From NCBI GenBank assembly GCA_003242495.1, contig QGUO01000285.1, positions 1-5,296 on the forward strand: DNA of 5,296 nucleotides. Direction: 5' to 3'. A model generated the notes under the pieces. The model did no database searches, was not told the origin of the DNA, and saw only the letters and a program-made list of their open reading frames with translations. The DNA is from Pseudomonadota bacterium. Its GTDB lineage: Bacteria > Pseudomonadota > Gammaproteobacteria > Steroidobacterales > Steroidobacteraceae. This document shows positions 1-5,296 of the stretch, piece after piece. A program made the position numbers and the translations under genes. How positions within the stretch are numbered: the stretch's first letter is position 1; each line of letters opens with the position of its first letter.

Positions 1-2212
1 CGACCGCCAGCCAGATTTCCTCGGTGATGAACGGCATGAACGGGTGCAGCAGCCGCAGATAGGCCTCGAGCACCTCGGCCAGGGTGCGGCGCGCGCCACG
101 CTTCTGCGCATCGGAGGCGGCGGGCGACTGCAGGATGGGCTTGGACAGCTCCAGGTACCAGTCGCAGTACTCGTACCAGGCGAACTCGTAGAGCGCCTGC
201 GCGGCGAGATCGAAGCGATACTCGGCGAGGCGCTGGCGCACCGCGTCGATGGTCGCGCCCAGGCGCGAGCGGATCCAGCGATCGGCGATCGAGTACTCGA
301 CGGCCTCGTCGTCCGCGTCGGAGCCGTGATCGCGCACGTTCATGAGCACGAAGCTGTGCGCGTTCCACAGCTTGTTGCAGAACTTGCCGTAGCCGTCCAC
401 CCGCCCGAGATCGAAGCGGATGTCGCGACCCATGGTGGCGAGCGACGCGAAGGTGAAGCGCAGCGCATCCGTGCCGTACGAGGGGATGCCTTTCGGGAAC
501 TGCTTGCGCGTGGCCTTCTCGATCCGGCTCTTCAGATGCGGTTGCATCATGCCCGAGGTGCGCTTGGCCACCAGCGACTCGAGGTCGATGCCATCGATGA
601 GATCGAGCGGATCGATGATGTTGCCCCTGGACTTGGACATCTTGTCGCCGTTCTCGTCGCGGATGAGGCCGGTGATGTAGACCTCGCGGAACGGCACGTC
701 GCCCGCGAACTTCAGGCCCATCATCACCATGCGCGCGACCCAGAAGAAAATGATGTCGAAGCCGGTCACCAGCACGCTGGTGGGATAGAAGGTCGCGAGC
801 TCGGGGGTCTGCTGCGGCCAGCCCAGCGTCGAGAACGGCCAGAGTGCCGAGGAGAACCAGGTGTCGAGGACGTCCTCGTCGCGCCGCAGGGGCACCTCGC
901 GGCCATGTCTGGCAGACGCCTGACGTTGCGCCTCGGCCTCGGTGCGTGCCACGTAGACGTTGCCGTCCTCGTCGTACCAGGCCGGCACCTGGTGACCCCA
1001 CCAGAGCTGACGGCTGATGCACCAGTCCTGGATGTTGTGCATCCACTGGAAGTAGGTCTTGGTCCAGTTCTCCGGAATGAAGCGGATGCGCCCCTCCTCG
1101 ACGGCGCGAATGGCCGGCTCGGCGAGCGGCGCGACACGCACGTACCACTGATCGGTGAGCCACGGCTCGAGCACCGCGCCGCTGCGATCGCCGCGCGGGA
1201 CCTTGAGCTTGTGCGCTTCGGTGCGCTCGAGCAGCCCGGCCGCTTCGAGATCGGCGAGCACCTGCTGGCGCGCGACGAACCGGTCGAGGCCGCGATAGCG
1301 TTCGGGCACGGCGTCGTTGAGCGCCGCGTTCTCGTCGAAGACGTTGATGAGCGGCAGCCCGTGTCGGCGGCCGATCTCGTAGTCGTTGAAATCGTGCGCC
1401 GGCGTGATCTTCACGCAACCCGACCCGAATTCAGGGTCGACGTATTCGTCGGCCACGATGGGAATGAGGCGATCGGTGAGCGGCAGGCGGATCTGTTTGC
1501 CGATGAAGGCGCGGTAGCGCTCGTCCTCGGGATGCACGGCCACGGCCGTGTCGCCCAGCATGGTTTCGGGGCGCGTGGTGGCGACCACCAGGTGTCCGGA
1601 GCCGTCGGCGAGCGGGTAGCGCAGGTGCCACAAATGCCCGGCTTCTTCCTCGGCGAGCACTTCCAGGTCCGAGAGGGCGGTGTGCAGCACCGGGTCCCAG
1701 TTCACCAGGCGCTTGCCGCGATAGATGAGCCCTTCCTCGTAGAGGCGCACGAACACTTCCGTGACGGCGTTCGACAGGCCCTCGTCCATGGTGAAGCGAT
1801 CGCGCGACCAGTCGACCGAGTTGCCGAGCCGGCGTTGCTGGCGGCTGATGGTGTCGCCCGATTGCTCCTTCCACTCCCAGACGCGCCGTACGAACGCCTC
1901 GCGGCCCATGTCGCGGCGGCTGACCCCCTCGGCCTCGAGCTGACGTTCGACCACCATCTGTGTGGCGATGCCCGCATGATCCGTGCCGGGCTGCCACAGC
2001 GTGTTGCGCCCGTCCATGCGATGCATGCGAATCAGCGCATCCATCAGCGTGTGCTGGAAAGCATGGCCCATGTGCAGCGTGCCGGTCACGTTGGGCGGCG
2101 GAATCACGATGCAATACGGCTCGCCCGTCCCGCGCGGCGCGAACCAGCCGTGCTCCTCCCAGCGCCGATAGTGACGCTGCTCGATCTCGCGGGGGTTGTA
2201 AGTCTTTTCCAT
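1..2212 (-). CDS. valS: Valyl-tRNA synthetase, C-terminus cut by window edge
   Basis: Class I aminoacyl-tRNA synthetase that charges tRNA-Val with valine in the cytoplasm and hydrolyses mis-charged Thr-tRNA. The first 737 codons are open and run off the left edge; E. coli ValS is about 951 residues, so roughly 200 residues are missing, including the C-terminal coiled coil. The protein opens MEKTYNPREIEQ, which matches the E. coli N-terminus and fixes the start at 2212. Visible motifs: PPPNVTGTLHMGHA with HMGH (HIGH-type ATP site) at 47-50; GTDHAGIATQ at 76-85; editing-domain TTRPET at 212-217 and PAHDFND at 271-277; DWCISRQLWWGH at 396-407; KMSKS at 524-528; an anticodon-binding helical domain from about residue 640 (DRWIRSRLG). 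No Shine-Dalgarno is visible: the ATG follows GCCGCCCC. The gene diverges from the permease gene at 2333, so it is not directly cotranscribed with holC. No frameshift or missing catalytic residue is seen. Confidence 0.98.
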   Translation of the reverse strand, partial: MEKTYNPREIEQRHYRRWEEHGWFAPRGTGEPYCIVIPPPNVTGTLHMGHAFQHTLMDALIRMHRMDGRNTLWQPGTDHAGIATQMVVERQLEAEGVSRRDMGREAFVRRVWEWKEQSGDTISRQQRRLGNSVDWSRDRFTMDEGLSNAVTEVFVRLYEEGLIYRGKRLVNWDPVLHTALSDLEVLAEEEAGHLWHLRYPLADGSGHLVVATTRPETMLGDTAVAVHPEDERYRAFIGKQIRLPLTDRLIPIVADEYVDPEFGSGCVKITPAHDFNDYEIGRRHGLPLINVFDENAALNDAVPERYRGLDRFVARQQVLADLEAAGLLERTEAHKLKVPRGDRSGAVLEPWLTDQWYVRVAPLAEPAIRAVEEGRIRFIPENWTKTYFQWMHNIQDWCISRQLWWGHQVPAWYDEDGNVYVARTEAEAQRQASARHGREVPLRRDEDVLDTWFSSALWPFSTLGWPQQTPELATFYPTSVLVTGFDIIFFWVARMVMMGLKFAGDVPFREVYITGLIRDENGDKMSKSRGNIIDPLDLIDGIDLESLVAKRTSGMMQPHLKSRIEKATRKQFPKGIPSYGTDALRFTFASLATMGRDIRFDLGRVDGYGKFCNKLWNAHSFVLMNVRDHGSDADDEAVEYSIADRWIRSRLGATIDAVRQRLAEYRFDLAAQALYEFAWYEYCDWYLELSKPILQSPAASDAQKRGARRTLAEVLEAYLRLLHPFMPFITEEIWLAV

Positions 2213-2230
2213 GGGGCGGCAAACTGCTCG

Positions 2231-2242
2231 ATCAGGAGGTGA
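2231..2242 (-). other. 16S-rRNA-tail-like sequence in the valS leader
   Basis: Read on the minus strand this is TCACCTCCTGAT. Its first nine bases, TCACCTCCT, equal the anti-Shine-Dalgarno tail of bacterial 16S rRNA (GATCACCTCCTTA). It would lie a few nucleotides from the 5' end of the predicted valS transcript, about 20 nt before the start codon. On the plus strand the same bases form a strong Shine-Dalgarno (AGGAGGTGA), but no ATG, GTG or TTG follows at usable spacing. Function is unknown, and chance is a realistic explanation. Confidence 0.3.
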
Positions 2243-2252
2243 AAGGGGGCCA

Positions 2253-2280
2253 ATTATAGCGACCATCGCCCTGAAGTCCG
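2253..2280 (-). promoter_or_regulatory. Likely sigma-70 promoter for valS
   Basis: On the minus strand a perfect TATAAT lies at 2258-2253. CGGACT at 2280-2275 sits 16 bp upstream and matches the GAC core of TTGACA (3 of 6 bases). Transcription would begin near 2246 and give a leader of about 34 nt before the valS ATG. An AT-rich hexamer is conspicuous in this GC-rich surrounding. A private promoter makes sense because the neighbouring permease gene points the other way and blocks simple readthrough from holC. The -10 is convincing; the -35 is weak and overlaps an inverted repeat that could serve as an operator. Confidence 0.6.
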
Positions 2281-2300
2281 GCCGCGTATTCCCGGCCGGA
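2277..2300. repeat. Perfect 8 bp inverted repeat between valS and the permease gene
   Basis: TCCGGCCG at 2277-2284 is exactly complementary in reverse to CGGCCGGA at 2293-2300, with an 8 bp spacer. It overlaps the predicted -35 of the valS promoter and lies 33 bp before the permease start. The arms are 16 bp apart centre to centre, which would suit a dimeric regulator. It could instead form a hairpin in the permease leader. No T-run follows, so an intrinsic terminator is unlikely. Short GC palindromes arise easily in such DNA. Confidence 0.45.
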
Positions 2301-2332
2301 AATTCCTCGGCGGGCCCCCGACGCAGCGCCCC

Positions 2333-3097
2333 ATGGCCGAATCCGAGCTTGCCATCGCGGCGCTGGCCGCCGTCGCCGCGGGTTTCGTCAACGCCCTGGC
2401 GGGCGGCGGCACCCTGATCAGTTTCCCGGTGCTGGTCGCGCTCGGCGTGCCGCCGATCGCCGCCAATGTCACCAACGCCGTGGCGCTCGCGCCGGGCTAT
2501 TTCGGCGCGGCGCTGGCGCAGCTGCCGCACCTGAAAGGCCAGCGCCAGCGGCTGTGGCTGCTGCTGCCCGCCGCGATACTGGGCGGTCTCGTCGGCGGCA
2601 TGATCCTGCTCGCCACTCGCGAGCGTCTGTTCGAGGCCCTGGTGCCTTACATGATCCTGCTGGCTGCGTTGCTGCTCGGCGTGCAGGAGCGGCTGCGTCG
2701 CGCCATCGTGCGGCGCCTGCAGGACCCTCGCCATGTGGGGCACGCGCCCGCGTGGGCGCTGGCGCCGATGATGGTCGCCGCCGTGTACGGCGGTTTTTTC
2801 ACTGCGGGCATGAGCGTCATCCTGGTCGCGGTGCTCGGCCTGGTGCTGGACGACACCCTGACGCGGCTCAATGCGCTCAAGCAGATCCTCGCGCTTGCGG
2901 TGAGTGTCACCGCAGCCGTGTACTTTCTGTTCTCCGACCAGGTGCTCTGGGCCGCGGCGGTGGTCATGGCCGTGGGGGCGCTGCTCGGCGGCGCGCTGGG
3001 CGGTCGCCTCGCCGGGCACCTCAAGCCGGCGGTGCTGCGCTGGACCATCGTCGTGCTCGGGGTGCTGGTCGCCCTGGCGTACGGCGCACGGGCGTAG
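2333..3097 (+). CDS. TauE/SafE (TSUP) family membrane permease
   Basis: A 254-residue, almost wholly hydrophobic inner-membrane protein of the TSUP family, whose members export or import sulfite, sulfoacetate, taurine-related or other small organic anions. The substrate cannot be read from the sequence. About eight membrane segments are suggested, near 5-24, 28-50, 73-94, 101-117, 139-168, 183-200, 204-224 and 234-251. The family's internal duplication is visible: GFVNALAGGGT at 17-27 with NVTNAVAL at 45-52 in the first half, and YGGFFTAGMSV at 152-162 with LNALKQIL at 179-186 in the second. GGALGGRLAG at 219-228 is typical of the last segments. The ATG at 2333 is the first standard start after an in-frame stop at 2240-2242, but it has no Shine-Dalgarno (context GCGCCCC). 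The gene is divergent from valS and converges on holC, splitting a usually contiguous gene set, so it is probably a lineage-specific insertion transcribed alone. Confidence 0.9.
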   Translation: MAESELAIAALAAVAAGFVNALAGGGTLISFPVLVALGVPPIAANVTNAVALAPGYFGAALAQLPHLKGQRQRLWLLLPAAILGGLVGGMILLATRERLFEALVPYMILLAALLLGVQERLRRAIVRRLQDPRHVGHAPAWALAPMMVAAVYGGFFTAGMSVILVAVLGLVLDDTLTRLNALKQILALAVSVTAAVYFLFSDQVLWAAAVVMAVGALLGGALGGRLAGHLKPAVLRWTIVVLGVLVALAYGARA

Positions 3098-3105
3098 CGG
3101 GGCGC

Positions 3106-3537
3106 CTACACGTTGTGCGATTCGAGCGTGCAGCCGAGCTCGCGGTACTGCTTGTAGCGCTCGCGGGCGAGGCGCTTGCGCTCGGGGTCCGCGGCGACGA
3201 CTTCCGCGATCCGTTCGTAGCGCCCCGGTGACTCGGGCAACGCGTCGCTCAGATTGATGAGCAGCTCGCAGCAACCGTCCGGCGGCGGCGCATGTCCCAG
3301 CAGGATCTTGACCTGGGGATCACTGGCCGCGGATCCGGTGACGATCTCGTGCGGCAGGAAGCTGCGGTCACTGAACGTCCACAGCAATTCGTCGAGCCGC
3401 TGGCTTTCGGCGGCGGAGGCGGTCTGCATGTAGATGCGATGCCCGCGCTCCACTGCCTTCTCGGCGAGCCGGCATGCAAAGCGCAGCTGCGCGTCGCTGC
3501 CGGCTTGCGCGAGCACGTAGAAGTCGACGCGGCTCAT
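3106..3537 (-). CDS. holC: DNA polymerase III chi subunit
   Basis: The chi subunit of the DNA polymerase III clamp-loader complex. With psi it links the replisome to single-strand binding protein (SSB) on the lagging strand. At 143 residues it is close to the E. coli length (147). Recognisable segments are VDFYVLA at 4-10, RLDELLW at 47-53, FLPHEI at 60-65, LINLSD at 93-98 and LARERYKQYRELG at 123-135. The last matches E. coli LARERYKAYRVAG. Residues K121, R125, Y128 and K129 correspond to E. coli K124, R128, Y131 and K132, reported to contact the SSB tail. The start lies 31 bp after the pepA stop on the same strand, so the two are probably cotranscribed; only a weak AGG precedes the ATG. The stop lies 8 bp from the convergent permease stop, leaving no room for a separate terminator. 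Confidence 0.93.
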   Translation of the reverse strand: MSRVDFYVLAQAGSDAQLRFACRLAEKAVERGHRIYMQTASAAESQRLDELLWTFSDRSFLPHEIVTGSAASDPQVKILLGHAPPPDGCCELLINLSDALPESPGRYERIAEVVAADPERKRLARERYKQYRELGCTLESHNV

Positions 3538-3568
3538 TGCCTGGGCGTACGCGCCGTCAGGGCGGCCA

Positions 3569-5053
3569 TCAGGCGTTGTTCACCAGATAGTCGACCAGCA
3601 GCGGCACCGGCCGGCCGGTGCTGGATTTCTGGGACCCGGAGACGTAGGCGGTGCCGGCAATGTCCAGATGCGCCCATTTCAGCCCCTCGGTGAACTTGCT
3701 GAGGAAACAGGCGGCGGTGATGGCGCCACCCTCGCGTCCGCCCACGTTGGCGAAGTCGGCGAAGTTGCTCTTGAGCTGCTCGGCGTACTCCTCGCCGATG
3801 GGCATGTGCCAGGCGCGATCGTCCGCGCGGATGCCCGCCTCCAACAGGGCCTGGGCGAGCCCGTCATCGTTGCTGAACAGGCCGCTCATCTGGTTGCCGA
3901 GCGCGATCACGCACGCGCCGGTGAGCGTCGCGATGTCGATGACCGCGGCCGGCTTGAAGCGCCGTGCATAGGTGATCGCGTCGCACAGGATGAGGCGCCC
4001 CTCGGCGTCGGTGTTGAGCACTTCGATGGTCTGGCCCGACATGCTCTTGACGATGTCGCCCGGCTTGGTGGCCCGGCCGCTCGGCATGTTCTCGCAGGCC
4101 GGCACCACGCCCACCAGGTTCACCGGCAGCCCGAGCTGCGCCACCGCGCGGAACGTGCCGAGCACGCTGGCCGCGCCCGACATGTCGAACTTCATCTCGT
4201 CCATGGCGGCAGGCGGCTTGAGGGAAATGCCGCCGGTGTCGAAGGTCACACCCTTGCCGACGAGCGCGGTCGGGGCGCGTCCGCGCGGGCCGTTGCGATA
4301 CTCGAGCACGATGAGCCGCGCCGGCTCCTGGGTGCCGGCGGTGACCGACAGGAACGCGCCCATGCGCAGCTTGCGGCATTCCTGCTCGTCGAGGATGCGC
4401 ACGCGGATCTTGCGGTGCTCGCGCGCCAGCTCGCGCGCGGCGTTGGCCAGGTGGCTCGGGGTGCAGACGTTGGCGGGCTGGTTGGCGAGATCGCGGGCCA
4501 GCTCCATGCCGGCGGCGATCGCCTCGCCGTGCTCCAGGCCGCGCTCGGCCTTGGCGCGCTCACCGCGCGCGGCCACCGCGAAGCCGAAGCGCGTCAGGCG
4601 CGTTTTCGCGCGCGTGTTGGCCGACTTGTGTGCCGGAATGCGGTAGGCGTGCTGTGCCACCACCTCGGCGCTCGCCCGGGCGAGCGTGTAGGTGTCGGCA
4701 TCCGCCATGGGCTCGAGGCCGAGCCAGCTCACCGCATCGCGCGCGCCGGTGCGGCCGATGGCGCTCAGCGCCGAGGCCAGGGCCTTGCGGTATTGCTTGC
4801 GACGGAACTCGTCGCGCGCGCCGAGGCCGACCACCGCCACGCGCTCGCAGGGGCCCTCGACATCCAGGAGGATCTGCACGTCGCCGAGCTTGCCGCGCAG
4901 GTCGCCGCGCTTGACCATCCGGGCGATGCGTCCGCCGATGCGCTGGTCGAGCTCGGCGGCGGCGCTGCCCAGCGTGCCCTGGTCGAAGACCCCGACGATG
5001 GCGCATTCGGTGCGCTGGCGGGCGGGACCGCTGCCGGCAACAAAAAATTCCAT
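3569..5053 (-). CDS. pepA: Leucyl aminopeptidase (M17 family)
   Basis: A cytosolic two-metal aminopeptidase that removes N-terminal residues, notably leucine, from peptides; E. coli PepA is a hexamer that also binds DNA in XerCD site-specific recombination and carAB control. The product is 494 residues (E. coli 503). The N-terminal macro-like domain spans about 1-165, including RVAVVGLGARDEF at 71-83. The catalytic domain follows, with the M17 signature NTDAEGRL at 347-354. Expected metal and catalytic residues are all present: K267, D272, K279, D290, D349, E351 and R353. I chose ATG 5053 because GGAGG lies 9 bp upstream and the protein then opens MEFFVAG. An in-frame ATG at 5080 would add nine residues but lies at the likely promoter. 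It is the first gene of the pepA-holC unit and diverges from lptF. Whether this copy binds DNA cannot be seen. Confidence 0.97.
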   Translation of the reverse strand: MEFFVAGSGPARQRTECAIVGVFDQGTLGSAAAELDQRIGGRIARMVKRGDLRGKLGDVQILLDVEGPCERVAVVGLGARDEFRRKQYRKALASALSAIGRTGARDAVSWLGLEPMADADTYTLARASAEVVAQHAYRIPAHKSANTRAKTRLTRFGFAVAARGERAKAERGLEHGEAIAAGMELARDLANQPANVCTPSHLANAARELAREHRKIRVRILDEQECRKLRMGAFLSVTAGTQEPARLIVLEYRNGPRGRAPTALVGKGVTFDTGGISLKPPAAMDEMKFDMSGAASVLGTFRAVAQLGLPVNLVGVVPACENMPSGRATKPGDIVKSMSGQTIEVLNTDAEGRLILCDAITYARRFKPAAVIDIATLTGACVIALGNQMSGLFSNDDGLAQALLEAGIRADDRAWHMPIGEEYAEQLKSNFADFANVGGREGGAITAACFLSKFTEGLKWAHLDIAGTAYVSGSQKSSTGRPVPLLVDYLVNNA

Positions 5054-5062
5054 GGGAACTTT

Positions 5063-5067
5063 CCTCC
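5063..5067 (-). promoter_or_regulatory. pepA ribosome binding site
   Basis: GGAGG on the minus strand, followed by AAA, with 9 nt between it and the ATG at 5053. It decides the start in favour of 5053 over the in-frame ATG at 5080. It is the only strong Shine-Dalgarno correctly placed before a gene in this window. Confidence 0.85.
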
Positions 5068-5078
5068 GGAAATAAAGC

Positions 5079-5106
5079 ACAATAGTCTACCGCCGGGATC
5101 GGTCCC
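5079..5106 (-). promoter_or_regulatory. Possible pepA promoter
   Basis: Minus-strand TATTGT at 5084-5079 (4 of 6 to TATAAT) has GGGACC at 5106-5101 placed 16 bp upstream (3 of 6 to TTGACA, the GAC core). Transcription would start near 5072, between the promoter and the ribosome site. This fits translation from 5053 and excludes the ATG at 5080. The match is modest and rests partly on position. The rest of the 139 bp region between pepA and lptF shows no clear hairpin, repeat or lptF promoter. Confidence 0.3.
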
Positions 5107-5192
5107 TGACGAATCGACCCGACGCAACCACCCGACGCCACCATCGCCCGACCAGGGGCCAGTCACGCATCGCCCGGCCGCGAACAGCTCTC

Positions 5193-5296
5193 TTGCGCAC
5201 GCTCGATCGCTACATCTTCCGTGAAGTCGCCTCGACCTGGGTCGCCGTCACCGGTGTGCTGCTGGTGATCCTGGTCTCGCTGCAGCTCGCGCGCGT
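5193..5296 (+). CDS. lptF: LPS export ABC transporter permease LptF, N-terminal fragment
   Basis: LptF is an inner-membrane permease of the LptB2FG complex, which extracts lipopolysaccharide from the membrane for transport to the outer membrane. Only the first 34 codons are present; the gene runs off the right edge (full proteins are about 360-370 residues). The visible part reads RTLDRYIFREV, the amphipathic lead-in typical of LptF and LptG, followed by a hydrophobic first membrane segment at about residues 14-33. The identification leans on this pattern plus the known divergence of lptF from pepA. The start is inferred as TTG at 5193: no ATG, GTG or other TTG was found in this frame between about 5142 and 5193, and no good Shine-Dalgarno is seen. 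LptG has a similar N-terminus, but lptF is normally the pepA neighbour. Confidence 0.8.
   Translation, partial: MRTLDRYIFREVASTWVAVTGVLLVILVSLQLAR

Noticed and set aside
44..2242. A 732-codon open frame on the plus strand opposite valS
   Set aside because: It lies opposite an unmistakable valS in GC-rich DNA, where antisense frames stay open because stop codons are rare. Its translation is rich in R, A, H, V and E with no recognisable domain.
2235..2243. Strong plus-strand Shine-Dalgarno AGGAGGTGA suggesting a small gene or an earlier permease start
   Set aside because: No ATG, GTG or TTG follows within usable spacing, and the permease frame has no standard start between its upstream stop at 2240-2242 and 2333.
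2277..2300. Inverted repeat as an intrinsic terminator
   Set aside because: No T-run follows on either strand, and it lies between divergent starts where no transcript is expected to end.
5054..5080. Longer pepA start at ATG 5080
   Set aside because: The nine extra residues are encoded across the ribosome binding site of the 5053 start and sit at the predicted promoter; the family N-terminus fits 5053.
3668..5224. A 518-codon open frame on the plus strand opposite pepA
   Set aside because: Same antisense artefact: it mirrors pepA codons and shows no family motif. It also overlaps the start of lptF in another frame.

Overview
This window reads as ordinary chromosomal housekeeping DNA from a GC-rich proteobacterium (about two thirds G+C by eye). 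The gene set valS, holC, pepA with a divergent lptF is the arrangement known from Escherichia coli and many other Gammaproteobacteria. Protein similarity to the E. coli versions, recalled from memory, is strong for ValS and PepA and moderate for HolC. A GC-rich gammaproteobacterium is the best guess; the genus cannot be named from this sequence. No phage, transposon, CRISPR array, rRNA or tRNA is visible.

Layout, left to right. Positions 1-2212 (minus strand) carry valyl-tRNA synthetase, cut by the left edge so that the C-terminal part is missing. Positions 2213-2332 are a 120 bp divergent intergenic region. It holds a perfect TATAAT box facing valS, a perfect 8 bp inverted repeat that overlaps the likely -35 element, and a stretch in the valS leader identical to the 3' tail of 16S rRNA. 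Positions 2333-3097 (plus strand) encode a TauE/SafE-type (TSUP) membrane permease. It converges on holC (minus, 3106-3537; DNA polymerase III chi subunit) with only 8 bp between the stop codons. A 31 bp gap leads to pepA (minus, 3569-5053; leucyl aminopeptidase). The 139 bp region 5054-5192 separates pepA from the first codons of lptF (plus, from 5193; lipopolysaccharide export permease), cut by the right edge.

How the genes relate: pepA and holC look like one minus-strand transcription unit. In the E. coli arrangement valS follows holC directly in the same direction. Here the permease gene sits between them in the opposite orientation, so valS appears uncoupled and probably uses its own promoter at about 2253-2280. 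The permease has no obvious functional link to translation, replication or peptide turnover and is best read as a locally inserted gene. That insertion and the compact control region between valS and the permease are the most interesting parts. I found no convincing sign of an undescribed multi-gene system.
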